Part shown: in pieces, positions 6,603 to 13,178 of the stretch
How the letters are laid out: each line of letters opens with the position of its first letter
Numbering within the stretch: the stretch's first letter is position 1
Source: Patescibacteria group bacterium
Lineage (GTDB): Bacteria > Patescibacteriota > JACPGU01
Direction of reading: 5' to 3'
Assembly (NCBI GenBank): GCA_028718745.1
Contig: JAQULF010000008.1
Span: 1-38,844 of the forward strand
DNA: 38,844 bases
Notes under the pieces: generated by a model
The model's input: only the letters and a program-made list of their open reading frames with translations
Database searches by the model: none
What the model was told of the DNA's origin: nothing
Position numbers and translations under genes: made by a program

Positions 6603-7019
6603 ATGATTACTTTAGAAAACATCAAGATTTTATTCACCCCCCAGTATCTATTCAACCTATATCCTGGTTATGATATGAAATTTATAGTTCCACTGTTAGT
6701 ATTTTTTGGGGCTTTGATATTATTGGGCTTGATAGTATTTATTGCAGCAAGAAAAAACAAGAAGAAGAAATATAAGGTAATTTTACTCGCGATAATTTAC
6801 AACTGGTTCCTATGGGTGGGTTTTGTAGGATTATTTCTCCTCGCTTTCCGTTATGAAGGGATAGCCTTCATCTCCATGCGCCTCATTCTATTATTATGGC
6901 TTTTAGTTTTTATATTCTGGGGCCTTTACATTTTGGTTTTCTATAAAAAGGGATATAAAAAAATACTTAAGGAACATAAACAGCAAATAGAAAAAGAAAA
7001 GTATTTTAGAAAGAAATAA
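6603..7019 (+). CDS. Small membrane protein, function unknown
   Basis: A 138-aa protein with three strongly hydrophobic segments (about residues 28-47, 59-80 and 86-113) and a highly charged C-terminal tail KKGYKKILKEHKQQIEKEKYFRKK that should lie in the cytoplasm. The N-terminus (ITLENIKILFTPQYLFNLYPG) is amphipathic. I know no function for it. It lies 22 nt before rpsA on the same strand without a terminator between, so the two may be co-transcribed. The ATG has no Shine-Dalgarno site, like rpsA and ylxR. Confidence 0.75.
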   Translation: MITLENIKILFTPQYLFNLYPGYDMKFIVPLLVFFGALILLGLIVFIAARKNKKKKYKVILLAIIYNWFLWVGFVGLFLLAFRYEGIAFISMRLILLLWLLVFIFWGLYILVFYKKGYKKILKEHKQQIEKEKYFRKK

Positions 7020-7041
7020 TTATTATTAATCAATATAAATA

Positions 7042-8427
7042 ATGACTACAGCAAGCACTGAAGAAAAAGAAAACAAAGATTTGATCAAGGGCGGCATTGT
7101 TCCAATGGACAAGCTTTTGAAAGATGCATCGAACGGACTTAAAATTTATCAAGAAGGCGATGCGGTTTCTGCCAAGGTTGAAAAGGTAATGAAAAATAAA
7201 ATCCTCGTTACTATTGATGATAGAATCAATGGAATTGTGGGTGGAAAAGAATTGCTTTTTGATCCCCAATTTGCCAAGGGGTTAAAGGCAGGCGATGTGG
7301 TTACGGCTTATGTAGTTTTGAGCGAAGATGATGAAGGTCGCATGTTGCTTTCATTGCGCCGAGCAGGCAAGGAAAATGTTTGGAATGATTTAATGAAGAA
7401 GTTTGATGCTAAAGAAACTATCTCTGTGGTGGTAACCGAAGCTAACAAGGGAGGATTGATCATAGAATTGGGCGGAGTGAAGGGATTTTTACCCGTTTCG
7501 CAATTGTCTGCCGAGCATTACCCAAGAGTTGAGGGTGGGAATAAAGACGAAATTTTGACTAAATTGCACGCGCTGGTTGGCAAGGCAATCGATGTTAAAA
7601 TTTTGGGCATAGAAAAAAGCTCTAACAAATTAATCTTTTCTGAAAGAGAAGCTATCGGCAACCGCGACATCCCGTCCGAGCTAAAGATTGGAGATATTGT
7701 GGATGGCAAAGTTACGGGTATTGTTGACTTCGGTTTTTTTGTCGATGTGAATGGTGTCGAGGGATTGGTTCATATTTCCGAAATCAGCTGGGCAAAAGTG
7801 GATAATGTTTCCAATTTTGTTAAAGTGGGAGATAAAATTCGCTTGAAGATCATCGATATGGAAAATAGCCGCTTGTCGCTTTCGATGAAACGACTCGAGG
7901 AAGATCCATGGAAAAAAGCTATTGGAGGTTTCAAAGTTGGAGAAAAAGTTACTGGTACAATCGGCCGTATCACTCCTTTTGGCGCTTTTGTTAAGGTTAA
8001 TGGAAAAGATGGCGATGTTGACGCGCTAGTTCATATTTCCGAAATTTCCAGCAAGCATGTAGCCGATCCGAAGGAAGTTTTGAAAGTCGGCGATAAGAAA
8101 GAATTTAAGATTGTTTCGATAGAACCGGATCAACACAGGCTTTCTTTGAGTTTGAAAGCGCTGGAAGAGCCGACGGGGGGAGAAGAAAACAAGAAAACAA
8201 GAAAACAAGAAAGCGAAGAAACAGTAAAGCAAGAAAACAAGAAAGCAAAAAAACAAGAAGAGGAAACCGTAGAGGCGAATGGCAGTTCGCCTGAAGAAAA
8301 TGTTGAGATAGCAGAAAATACTATTAAAGAGAAACCAATTAAAGAAAGAAAATCAAAACCCGTAGGGGCGCAAGATCTTGCGCCCAAGAAAAAGGTGGAG
8401 AAGAAAACTATTAAGAAGAAGAAATAA
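7042..8427 (+). CDS. rpsA: 30S ribosomal protein S1
   Basis: Binds mRNA on the small ribosomal subunit and helps initiation, relevant in a genome with few Shine-Dalgarno sites. The 461-aa protein has four S1 OB-fold repeats at about residues 35-105, 120-195, 213-283 and 298-370; the third and fourth contain the standard GFFVDVNGVEGLVHISEIS and GAFVKVNGKDGDVDALVHISEIS. The last 90 residues are a Lys/Glu-rich low-complexity tail. This tail is partly made of an 8-nt iterated word (8183-8262) and a GTAG-palindrome REP (8362-8385), both in frame. ATG 7042 has no Shine-Dalgarno site. Four S1 domains is short compared with six in Escherichia coli but common in other phyla. Confidence 0.93.
   Translation: MTTASTEEKENKDLIKGGIVPMDKLLKDASNGLKIYQEGDAVSAKVEKVMKNKILVTIDDRINGIVGGKELLFDPQFAKGLKAGDVVTAYVVLSEDDEGRMLLSLRRAGKENVWNDLMKKFDAKETISVVVTEANKGGLIIELGGVKGFLPVSQLSAEHYPRVEGGNKDEILTKLHALVGKAIDVKILGIEKSSNKLIFSEREAIGNRDIPSELKIGDIVDGKVTGIVDFGFFVDVNGVEGLVHISEISWAKVDNVSNFVKVGDKIRLKIIDMENSRLSLSMKRLEEDPWKKAIGGFKVGEKVTGTIGRITPFGAFVKVNGKDGDVDALVHISEISSKHVADPKEVLKVGDKKEFKIVSIEPDQHRLSLSLKALEEPTGGEENKKTRKQESEETVKQENKKAKKQEEETVEANGSSPEENVEIAENTIKEKPIKERKSKPVGAQDLAPKKKVEKKTIKKKK
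8183..8262 (+). repeat. Iterated AAAACAAG-type word in the rpsA tail
   Basis: About nine near-copies of an 8-nt word (AAAACAAG, AAAGCAAG, AAAGCAAA) in tandem, read as Lys, Gln, Glu, Asn and Thr. The same word family recurs just after the TPR gene at 37538-37557. Confidence 0.75.
8362..8385 (+). repeat. REP-like element: GTAG plus 20-bp perfect palindrome, inside rpsA
   Basis: GTAG at 8362-8365 directly abuts the perfect palindrome GGGCGCAAGATCTTGCGCCC (8366-8385). It is preceded by CCC and followed by AA. Read in frame as part of the S1 tail (VGAQDLAP). The same build occurs at 16210-16233 on the other strand. Confidence 0.88.
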
Positions 8428-8436
8428 TTTTGTAAA

Positions 8437-8694
8437 ATGGCAATTACGCCGGAAAGAACTTGCGCAATATGCAGGGCGAAAAAGCCGCAAAGCGAGCTTT
8501 TTCGCTTTTTGGTTAAGAATGGAGAGGTTATTTTTGACAAGGAGCAGAAAGAACTGGGGCGCGGTTTTTATATCTGCTCTAAAAAATGCTGGGAAGAGGG
8601 AGTTAGGAAAAAGCGCAAAATAAAAATTGCCTCACGAGAAAATAAATTCGTGAGTCTGCCGGATAAATCATTTGAAGATATCGTGAAAGATTGA
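8437..8694 (+). CDS. ylxR: YlxR/DUF448 family RNA-binding protein (RnpM)
   Basis: An 85-aa protein with the YlxR pattern: RTCAICRAKKPQSELFRF at residues 7-24, GRGFYICSKKCWEE at 41-54, and a basic C-terminal half. Cysteines C9, C12, C47 and C51 could form a metal site. In Firmicutes the gene sits in the nusA-infB operon, and the protein has been reported as an RNase P modulator. Here it follows rpsA by 9 nt, an unusual neighbour. No Shine-Dalgarno site. The promoter of the next gene overlaps its last codons. Confidence 0.88.
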   Translation: MAITPERTCAICRAKKPQSELFRFLVKNGEVIFDKEQKELGRGFYICSKKCWEEGVRKKRKIKIASRENKFVSLPDKSFEDIVKD

Positions 8695-8700
8695 TATAAT
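8672..8700 (+). promoter_or_regulatory. Sigma-70 promoter of the metallo-hydrolase gene
   Basis: TTGAAG (8672-8677), 17-nt spacer, TATAAT (8695-8700). It overlaps the end of ylxR and predicts a start near 8707, placing the mirrored array 8727-8806 in the 5' leader. Confidence 0.75.
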
Positions 8701-8726
8701 AGTAAGGAAATAAAAATATTGTTAAA

Positions 8727-8806
8727 TCCCGAATGTTCCCGAATTATACCCGAATGTCCCGAATGGGAATTAGGGAAATTGGGGATAAATTTGGGATAAT
8801 TAGGGA
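8727..8806. repeat. Mirrored iterated array, period 10 (TCCCGAATNN), exact register
   Basis: Eight consecutive 10-nt words: four of the TCCCGAAT type followed without a gap by four of the AATTAGGGA type, their rough reverse complements. The last word supplies GGGA of the AGGGAGGT ribosome binding site, so the hairpin could mask it. Related copies: 28568-28636, 31431-31532, 31744-31844. Confidence 0.9.
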
Positions 8807-8813
8807 GGTAAAA

Positions 8814-9458
8814 ATGGAAATACGACACATCGGTCACTCTTGTTTTGAAATAAAAAATAAAAACATTACAATCGTCACGGATCCTTTTACGGACGATTAC
8901 GGGATTAAGATGCCAAAGCTGAAAGCCAATATTGTGACAGTCAGCCATGAGCATCGCGATCATAATAATGTAGAGGCGATCGCAAGCGCTAATTCAGAAA
9001 AGGATCTTTTTGTAGTTAGAAATTCGGGCGGTTACGAGATTGAAGGAGTTTTAATTGAAGGGATTTCAACTTTTCACGATGATAAAAACGGAGCTATCCG
9101 TGGCATTAACAATGTTTATGATATAAAAATGGACGGCATTACGCTTTGTCACATGGGCGATCTTGGGGCGGATCTATCTGAAGAACAAATTGAAGAATTG
9201 GACGGCATTGATGTTCTTTTTGTTCCGGTTGGCGGTAAATATACAGTAGACGCAGAACATGCCGCGAAGATTGTGAATAAAATCGAACCGAGAATTGTTA
9301 TTCCAATGCATTATGCTGTTCCAGGAATGAGATTAGAATTGGACAGCGTGGACAAATTTGTTAAGGAGATAGGCTTGGCAGCAGAGAAATTAGATGTTTT
9401 AAAAGTGGAGAAAAAAGATTTACCGCAGGAGGGAATGAGACTGGTGATTTTGGGATAA
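8814..9458 (+). CDS. Metallo-beta-lactamase-fold metal-dependent hydrolase
   Basis: A 214-aa cytoplasmic MBL-fold protein of the UlaG/YtkL-like (UPF0173) branch. It starts MEIRHIGHSCFEI, has TDPF at residues 22-25, the metal motif H45-x-H47-x-D49-H50, MGDLG and IPMHYAV with the last histidine ligand. The substrate is unknown; relatives include the ascorbate-lactone hydrolase UlaG and many uncharacterised proteins. ATG 8814 follows AGGGAGGT (8802-8809). An open frame extends up to 8733, but those codons are the period-10 array, not protein homologous to the family. A promoter at 8672-8700 makes it an independent unit. Confidence 0.9.
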   Translation: MEIRHIGHSCFEIKNKNITIVTDPFTDDYGIKMPKLKANIVTVSHEHRDHNNVEAIASANSEKDLFVVRNSGGYEIEGVLIEGISTFHDDKNGAIRGINNVYDIKMDGITLCHMGDLGADLSEEQIEELDGIDVLFVPVGGKYTVDAEHAAKIVNKIEPRIVIPMHYAVPGMRLELDSVDKFVKEIGLAAEKLDVLKVEKKDLPQEGMRLVILG

Positions 9459-9549
9459 ATAAAAATATTCTATTTAATAGAAGAAACAAAAAGCATAGCC
9501 AATATATTTGCTTCAAGCATAATTACCATGAAGGGAAAAAGAAAGTAAT

Positions 9550-9605
9550 TTTTACATATTTAAATATTTGTTTTTTATCTTTTATATTTCATTTTTTATT
9601 TTGAT
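9550..9605. repeat. Iterated array, period 7, single arm
   Basis: Words such as TTTTTAT, CTTTTAT and ATTTCAT repeat every 7 nt. It resembles the reverse complement of the left arm at 6478-6530 but has no mirrored partner here. It ends just before tRNA-Leu. The rest of 9459-9549 shows nothing I can name. Confidence 0.6.
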
Positions 9606-9608
9606 CTT

Positions 9609-9694
9609 GGTCTAGTGGCGGAATTGGTATACGCGCAGCACTTAAAATGCTGTTTGCCGAAAGGCGATTGTGGGTTCGAGTCCCACCTAGACCA
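9609..9694 (+). tRNA. tRNA-Leu (anticodon UAA)
   Basis: 86-nt class II tRNA: acceptor GGTCTAG with CTAGACC, D-arm GCGGAATTGGTATACGCGC, anticodon loop CTTAAAA giving UAA, a long variable arm TGCCGAAAGGCG, T-arm GGGTTCGAGTCCC, discriminator A. No encoded CCA. A T-run follows. Confidence 0.97.
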
Positions 9695-9701
9695 TTTTTT
9701 C

Positions 9702-9730
9702 TTGCATTTTTACGAGAAGTGTGCTATACT
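9702..9730 (+). promoter_or_regulatory. Sigma-70 promoter for the small RNA / efflux-operon leader
   Basis: TTGCAT (9702-9707), 17-nt spacer ending in TGC, TATACT (9725-9730). A -35, an optimal spacer and an extended -10 together make this one of the best promoters in the window. Predicted start near 9737. Confidence 0.8.
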
Positions 9731-9736
9731 TAAGAT

Positions 9737-9827
9737 TGTCTAGGCGTCCGGCATTCGTCGGACGGGGAGCGAATACTCCCCGACATTTAGAAAAAATCAT
9801 CTTCCAAGTCGGCGGATGGTTTTTTTG
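9737..9827 (+). ncRNA. Candidate small RNA or attenuator with three hairpins
   Basis: Follows the promoter at 9702-9730. Stem 1: CGTCCG/CGGACG (9745-9750, 9759-9764). Stem 2: GGGAG/CTCCC (9765-9769, 9776-9780), extendable by a G-C pair. Stem 3: 9792-9801 with 9815-9824 (10 pairs, one G-U), running into seven T (9820-9826), which is a terminator. CCGAC (9780-9784) can pair with GTCGG (9808-9812) in the loop of stem 3. No open frame of useful size is present. It could be a free RNA of about 90 nt or a terminating leader of the downstream operon. It matches no RNA family I can name. Confidence 0.55.
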
Positions 9828-9870
9828 TTTGCAATAAAAAAGGTTTCTTTCCGTATTAAATAACAAAGAG

Positions 9871-9889
9871 AAAGGAGGGTTCGATGTAA
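9871..9889 (+). promoter_or_regulatory. Start-stop element: strong ribosome binding site followed by AUG-UAA
   Basis: AAAGGAGGG (9871-9879) is followed after 4 nt by ATG (9884-9886) and immediately by TAA (9887-9889). Nothing coding follows in that frame. It lies in the leader of the efflux operon, between the terminator and the first gene. Confidence 0.55.
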
Positions 9890-9917
9890 TATAAAAAGCA
9901 TTTAAAATTTATCAAGT

Positions 9918-9961
9918 TGCGTATCGGCTTCATACTTTGCAAAGTATGGGGTCGATGCGCA
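9918..9961 (+). promoter_or_regulatory. Long G-U containing hairpin in the operon leader
   Basis: The 44 nt fold on themselves with the two halves pairing almost end to end around TTTGCAAA. Four of the pairs are G-U, so the fold holds as RNA better than as DNA. It lies 30 nt after the start-stop element and before the first gene's ribosome binding site. Confidence 0.6.
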
Positions 9962-9984
9962 TTTAGTCTATATAAAAATAATAT

Positions 9985-10021
9985 AAAAAGGAGAATCCGC
10001 CCAAGGCGGACAAGAAACATG
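9985..10021 (+). promoter_or_regulatory. Ribosome binding site bridged to its ATG by a hairpin
   Basis: AAAAAGGAG (9985-9993) is 25 nt from ATG 10019, too far for normal use. TCCGCC-CAA-GGCGGA (9996-10010) folds between them and would bring the effective spacing to about 10 nt. This supports ATG 10019 as the real start. The rest of 9828-10018 holds only the start-stop element and the G-U hairpin. Confidence 0.6.
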
Positions 10022-10507
10022 AAGGAATTAAAAGAATTTTTAAGTTCAAAAGGGGCTAAGTTAGCAATTTGTTTGATTGGATTGGTAATAGTAATTGGAC
10101 TAGCGTTTTGTGCCGGATTTGTAGCTTCCCGCAAAAAGGCTGGTTTTGGAATTCGCCAAGGAAAGAATTACAACCAAACATTTAGAGGTGGAATGATGAA
10201 TGGTTCTCGCAGCGGTTCATCAAATGTTTTTAATGGCATGATGGGCAAAAGTGTTGCGCAAAGGAATACCAGTATTTCAGGAAAAATCACAAACCTGACC
10301 GGAAACAGCATAACTATTCAGGGGCAAAATGGTGTTGAATCCACTTTCACTATTACCGCTCAAACTTCTATTCAAAACAGTTCGGGAGCCATTACGGTTT
10401 CCGGTTTGAAGGTTGGCGATAATGTGTCCATCGTTAATCTGCCAAACAACACCGGAACGGCTGAAGCAAGAAGCATTTCGGTTGCGCCCGCAACAAACGG
10501 TCAATAA
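10019..10507 (+). CDS. Membrane-anchored DUF5666-like protein
   Basis: A 162-aa protein with one N-terminal membrane span (about residues 14-38), a Gly/Ser/Asn-rich linker with GGMMNGSRSGSS, and a C-terminal beta domain of the DUF5666 type: ISGKITNLTGNSITIQGQNG...FTITAQTSI...VSGLKVGDNVSIV. The domain should be outside the membrane. It opens a five-gene operon, 8 nt before the MacA-like gene. A second protein of the same build (14471-14920) closes the operon. DUF5666 has no established role; by context it would work with the exporter, perhaps as an accessory or as cargo. The open frame continues upstream to a TTG at 9917, but there it runs through leader hairpins and lacks a ribosome binding site. 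Confidence 0.8.
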   Translation: MKELKEFLSSKGAKLAICLIGLVIVIGLAFCAGFVASRKKAGFGIRQGKNYNQTFRGGMMNGSRSGSSNVFNGMMGKSVAQRNTSISGKITNLTGNSITIQGQNGVESTFTITAQTSIQNSSGAITVSGLKVGDNVSIVNLPNNTGTAEARSISVAPATNGQ

Positions 10508-10515
10508 AAATTTTC

Positions 10516-12477
10516 ATGTACAAAGGACTGATCCAGAAACTACTAAAACGGAAATTTATTCTGATTCTGGCTGCTGTGCTACTGGCAGTTAGCGGTTATT
10601 TTGTTTATGCAAAAGCCTATGCCAATACAGGTTCAAATAAATATGTTGTCTCCACGGTAGAAAAAGGATCGGTGATAAACAGTATCGCGGGTAGCGGTCA
10701 AATATCAACTTCCGATCAAATTGAGATCAAACCAAAGGCTTCGGGAAATATCACAGCTATTAAAGTAACTGCCAATCAGGAAGTAAAGAAAGACGATATA
10801 ATAGCGACTATAGATTCCCGTGATGCTCAAAAAGCGGTTCGCAACGCGCAGATTTCATTAGAAAGCGCTAATTTAGCTTTGGAAAAATTAAATGAATCCG
10901 CCAACCCAACCTCCATACTGCAAGCGGAGAACGCCCTAACCAGCGCTAAGGAAAGCCTGGAAAAATTAAAGACAACCCAGCAAGAAAATTCTCAAAATGC
11001 TTTGGATGCGAAACAGAATGCCGAGGATAATTTGGCAACGGCTTACGAAGATGGTTTTAATACGATTTCAAGCACATTTCTGGATCTGCCAGATATTATG
11101 ACGGGATTGGATAAAGTTTTAAACGGCCATGATTTTGATTCAAGTCAAACAAATCTGAATTATTACAGCGATACCATAAACAATCTTGCCGGATATGATG
11201 CCAGCGCCGAAATTTTTAGGAATGATGCGAGCAGTAAATATAATGTGGCCAAAAGCGCCTACGATAAGTGCTTTACAGACTATAAAACCACAAATCGATA
11301 TTCTAATAATGATGCAATCGACAGTTTAATTAATGAAACTTATGATACAGTAAAAAAAATTGCCGAATCCACAAAAAGCGCGAATAATCTCATTCAGCTT
11401 TACAAAGATAAATTAACTTCAAGCGATAAAAATCCCGATGCAAAAGCTACTTCCCAATTGTCTACACTTTCCGGATATACCAACAAGACAAATTCGGAAT
11501 TGTCCAATCTTTCTTCAGCCAAGAGCTCAATTAAACAAAATAAAGATTCAATAACTAATGCCGAAAACAACATTGCCAATATGGACCGAGACAATCCGGG
11601 CGATATTCGAAATGCTGAAATGACAGTAACTGAAAAACAAGCCTCTCTGGACGATCTCAAAAAAGGTCCGGATGCTTTAGATGTTCGCGATAAAAAAATT
11701 GCTATTCAGCAAAGGCAAGAAGATCTGTCGGATGCCTTGCAGACCTTGGCCGATTATACTGTGCGAGCCCCGGTGGACGGAGTTATAGCAGTTGTCAGCG
11801 CCAAAAAAAATGATTCAGCTTCAAGCGGTACTTCCATCGCTACATTGATATCCAAACAAAAAATTGCGGAAGTTTCTCTGGGTGAAACCGATATTATTAA
11901 AATAAAGGTTGGTCAAAAAGCCTCGTTTACCTTTGATGCCATCGAAGACTTAACTTTGACTGGCGAGGTTGCAGAAGTTGGGAGTATGGGAGTCTCAACG
12001 CAGGGGGTTGTTTCTTATACAGTAAAAATAGTTTTGAGTTCGGATGATGATAGATTAAAATCGGGGATGAGTTTTTCAGTAAATATAATTACTGATTCAA
12101 AAACCGATGTTTTAGTGGTGCCAACTTCGGCAATTAAAGCGTCTGGGAATGGCAGTTATGTGCTGATACCGGATGAAACCATAGCAGATGATCAGTTAAA
12201 TATCTCAACCGGAATAATTTTGAATAATTCGACTAAACAACAAACAGTTGAAACCGGACTAAGCGATGGTACGAATACAGAAATAATCTCCGGACTTAAC
12301 GAAGGGGATAAGATAATTACTAAAACAATTAAGCCAACCACGACGACTTCTGCTTCCACAACAACTACGAGTAGAAATACAACCCAAAGTTTAATTGGTG
12401 GCGCTGGTTCATTTGGCGGAGGTGCCGGAGGCGCAAGAATCCCAACCAGTGGAGGCAATGCCTCTAGAGGGAACTAA
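10516..12477 (+). CDS. MacA/HlyD-like membrane-fusion adaptor protein
   Basis: A 653-aa adaptor for an ABC exporter. An N-terminal membrane anchor lies at about residues 13-31. The split biotinyl-lipoyl domain is formed by IEIKPKASGNITAIKVTANQEVKKDDIIATID (about 72-103) and YTVRAPVDGVIAVVSAKKND (about 413-432). Beta-barrel and membrane-proximal domains follow (IKVGQKASFTFDAI, VLVVPTSAIK, LNEGDKIITKTI). The hairpin between the lipoyl halves is about 310 residues, far longer than usual, with extra helical sequence at about 150-350. The tail (about 605-653) is Thr- then Gly-rich. Typical MacA is about 370 aa. It lies upstream of MacB genes, separated by one base, so they form one complex. Confidence 0.88.
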   Translation: MYKGLIQKLLKRKFILILAAVLLAVSGYFVYAKAYANTGSNKYVVSTVEKGSVINSIAGSGQISTSDQIEIKPKASGNITAIKVTANQEVKKDDIIATIDSRDAQKAVRNAQISLESANLALEKLNESANPTSILQAENALTSAKESLEKLKTTQQENSQNALDAKQNAEDNLATAYEDGFNTISSTFLDLPDIMTGLDKVLNGHDFDSSQTNLNYYSDTINNLAGYDASAEIFRNDASSKYNVAKSAYDKCFTDYKTTNRYSNNDAIDSLINETYDTVKKIAESTKSANNLIQLYKDKLTSSDKNPDAKATSQLSTLSGYTNKTNSELSNLSSAKSSIKQNKDSITNAENNIANMDRDNPGDIRNAEMTVTEKQASLDDLKKGPDALDVRDKKIAIQQRQEDLSDALQTLADYTVRAPVDGVIAVVSAKKNDSASSGTSIATLISKQKIAEVSLGETDIIKIKVGQKASFTFDAIEDLTLTGEVAEVGSMGVSTQGVVSYTVKIVLSSDDDRLKSGMSFSVNIITDSKTDVLVVPTSAIKASGNGSYVLIPDETIADDQLNISTGIILNNSTKQQTVETGLSDGTNTEIISGLNEGDKIITKTIKPTTTTSASTTTTSRNTTQSLIGGAGSFGGGAGGARIPTSGGNASRGN

Positions 12478-12478
12478 A

Positions 12479-13177
12479 ATGATTGAATGTGATAATGTTG
12501 GTAAAACTTATGTGAATGACGATGTAGAAACCATTGGTTTGAAAAACGGTTCTTTTAAAATTGAAGATGGCGAATTTGTGGCAATCATGGGTCCTTCCGG
12601 AAGTGGAAAATCAACCCTAATGAATATTCTGGGAGCTCTAGATACCCCGACAACAGGGAAATATTATCTAGATGAAAAAGATGTCTCTACTCTTTCTGAT
12701 GATGAATTGGCCGATATCCGCAAAAATAAAATCGGATTTGTTTTCCAATCTTTTAATTTATTGAAACGATCGACAGTTTTACGCAATGTGATGCTGCCTC
12801 TGGTTTATGCCGGCATGCCAAGGGAAGAAAGAGAAAAAAGAGCGATTATCTCATTGAAAAAGTCGGGACTGGAAGAAGAAAAATTTTTAAAATTGTCCAA
12901 TCAGCTGTCGGGTGGACAAATGCAACGAGTGGCTATAGCTCGAGCATTAGTTAATAATCCATCAATTATTTTGGCCGATGAACCGACTGGTAATCTCGAT
13001 ACCAAAACCGGCGATTTTGTTTTAAAAACATTTCAAGAGCTGAACAATAATCACAAGCACACGATTATAATTATTACTCATGAACAAGAAGTTGCCGAAT
13101 GTACCGATCGAATTATTTTTATTCGCGATGGCGAAATTGCCTCTGATAAAAAAATTAGCAGGAGAATAATTAAATAA
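12479..13177 (+). CDS. MacB-type ABC transporter ATP-binding protein
   Basis: A 232-aa ATPase powering the exporter. Walker [10 protein letters not shown] at residues 38-46, Q-loop Q90, signature LSGGQ at 143-147, Walker B IILADE at 163-168 followed by PTGNLD, and the switch histidine in IIIITHEQE. The sequence type is LolD/MacB ([22 protein letters not shown]). ATG 12479 is chosen because the family start [11 protein letters not shown] fits there and AGAGGG precedes it; the frame upstream to 12395 overlaps the adaptor gene. In this organism ATPase and permease are separate genes, as is common in Gram-positive MacB-like systems. Confidence 0.95.
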   Translation: MIECDNVGKTYVNDDVETIGLKNGSFKIEDGEFVAIMGPSGSGKSTLMNILGALDTPTTGKYYLDEKDVSTLSDDELADIRKNKIGFVFQSFNLLKRSTVLRNVMLPLVYAGMPREEREKRAIISLKKSGLEEEKFLKLSNQLSGGQMQRVAIARALVNNPSIILADEPTGNLDTKTGDFVLKTFQELNNNHKHTIIIITHEQEVAECTDRIIFIRDGEIASDKKISRRIIK

Positions 13178-13178
13178 G

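Noticed and set aside
8727-8806. Regularly repeated unit considered as a CRISPR array
   Set aside because: Words are 10 nt without spacers, and the second half is the reverse complement of the first; no cas genes in the window.
8733-8813. N-terminal extension of the metallo-hydrolase frame (MFPNYTRMSRMG...)
   Set aside because: The codons are the period-10 array; family homology and the Shine-Dalgarno place the start at 8814.
9884-9889. ATG-TAA taken as the broken start of a lost gene
   Set aside because: No coding sequence follows in any frame near this ATG, so a simple point mutation would not restore a gene; kept as a candidate regulatory element instead.
9917-10018. TTG start adding 34 residues to the first DUF5666 protein
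   Set aside because: No ribosome binding site, and the codons run through the G-U hairpin and the spacer palindrome.
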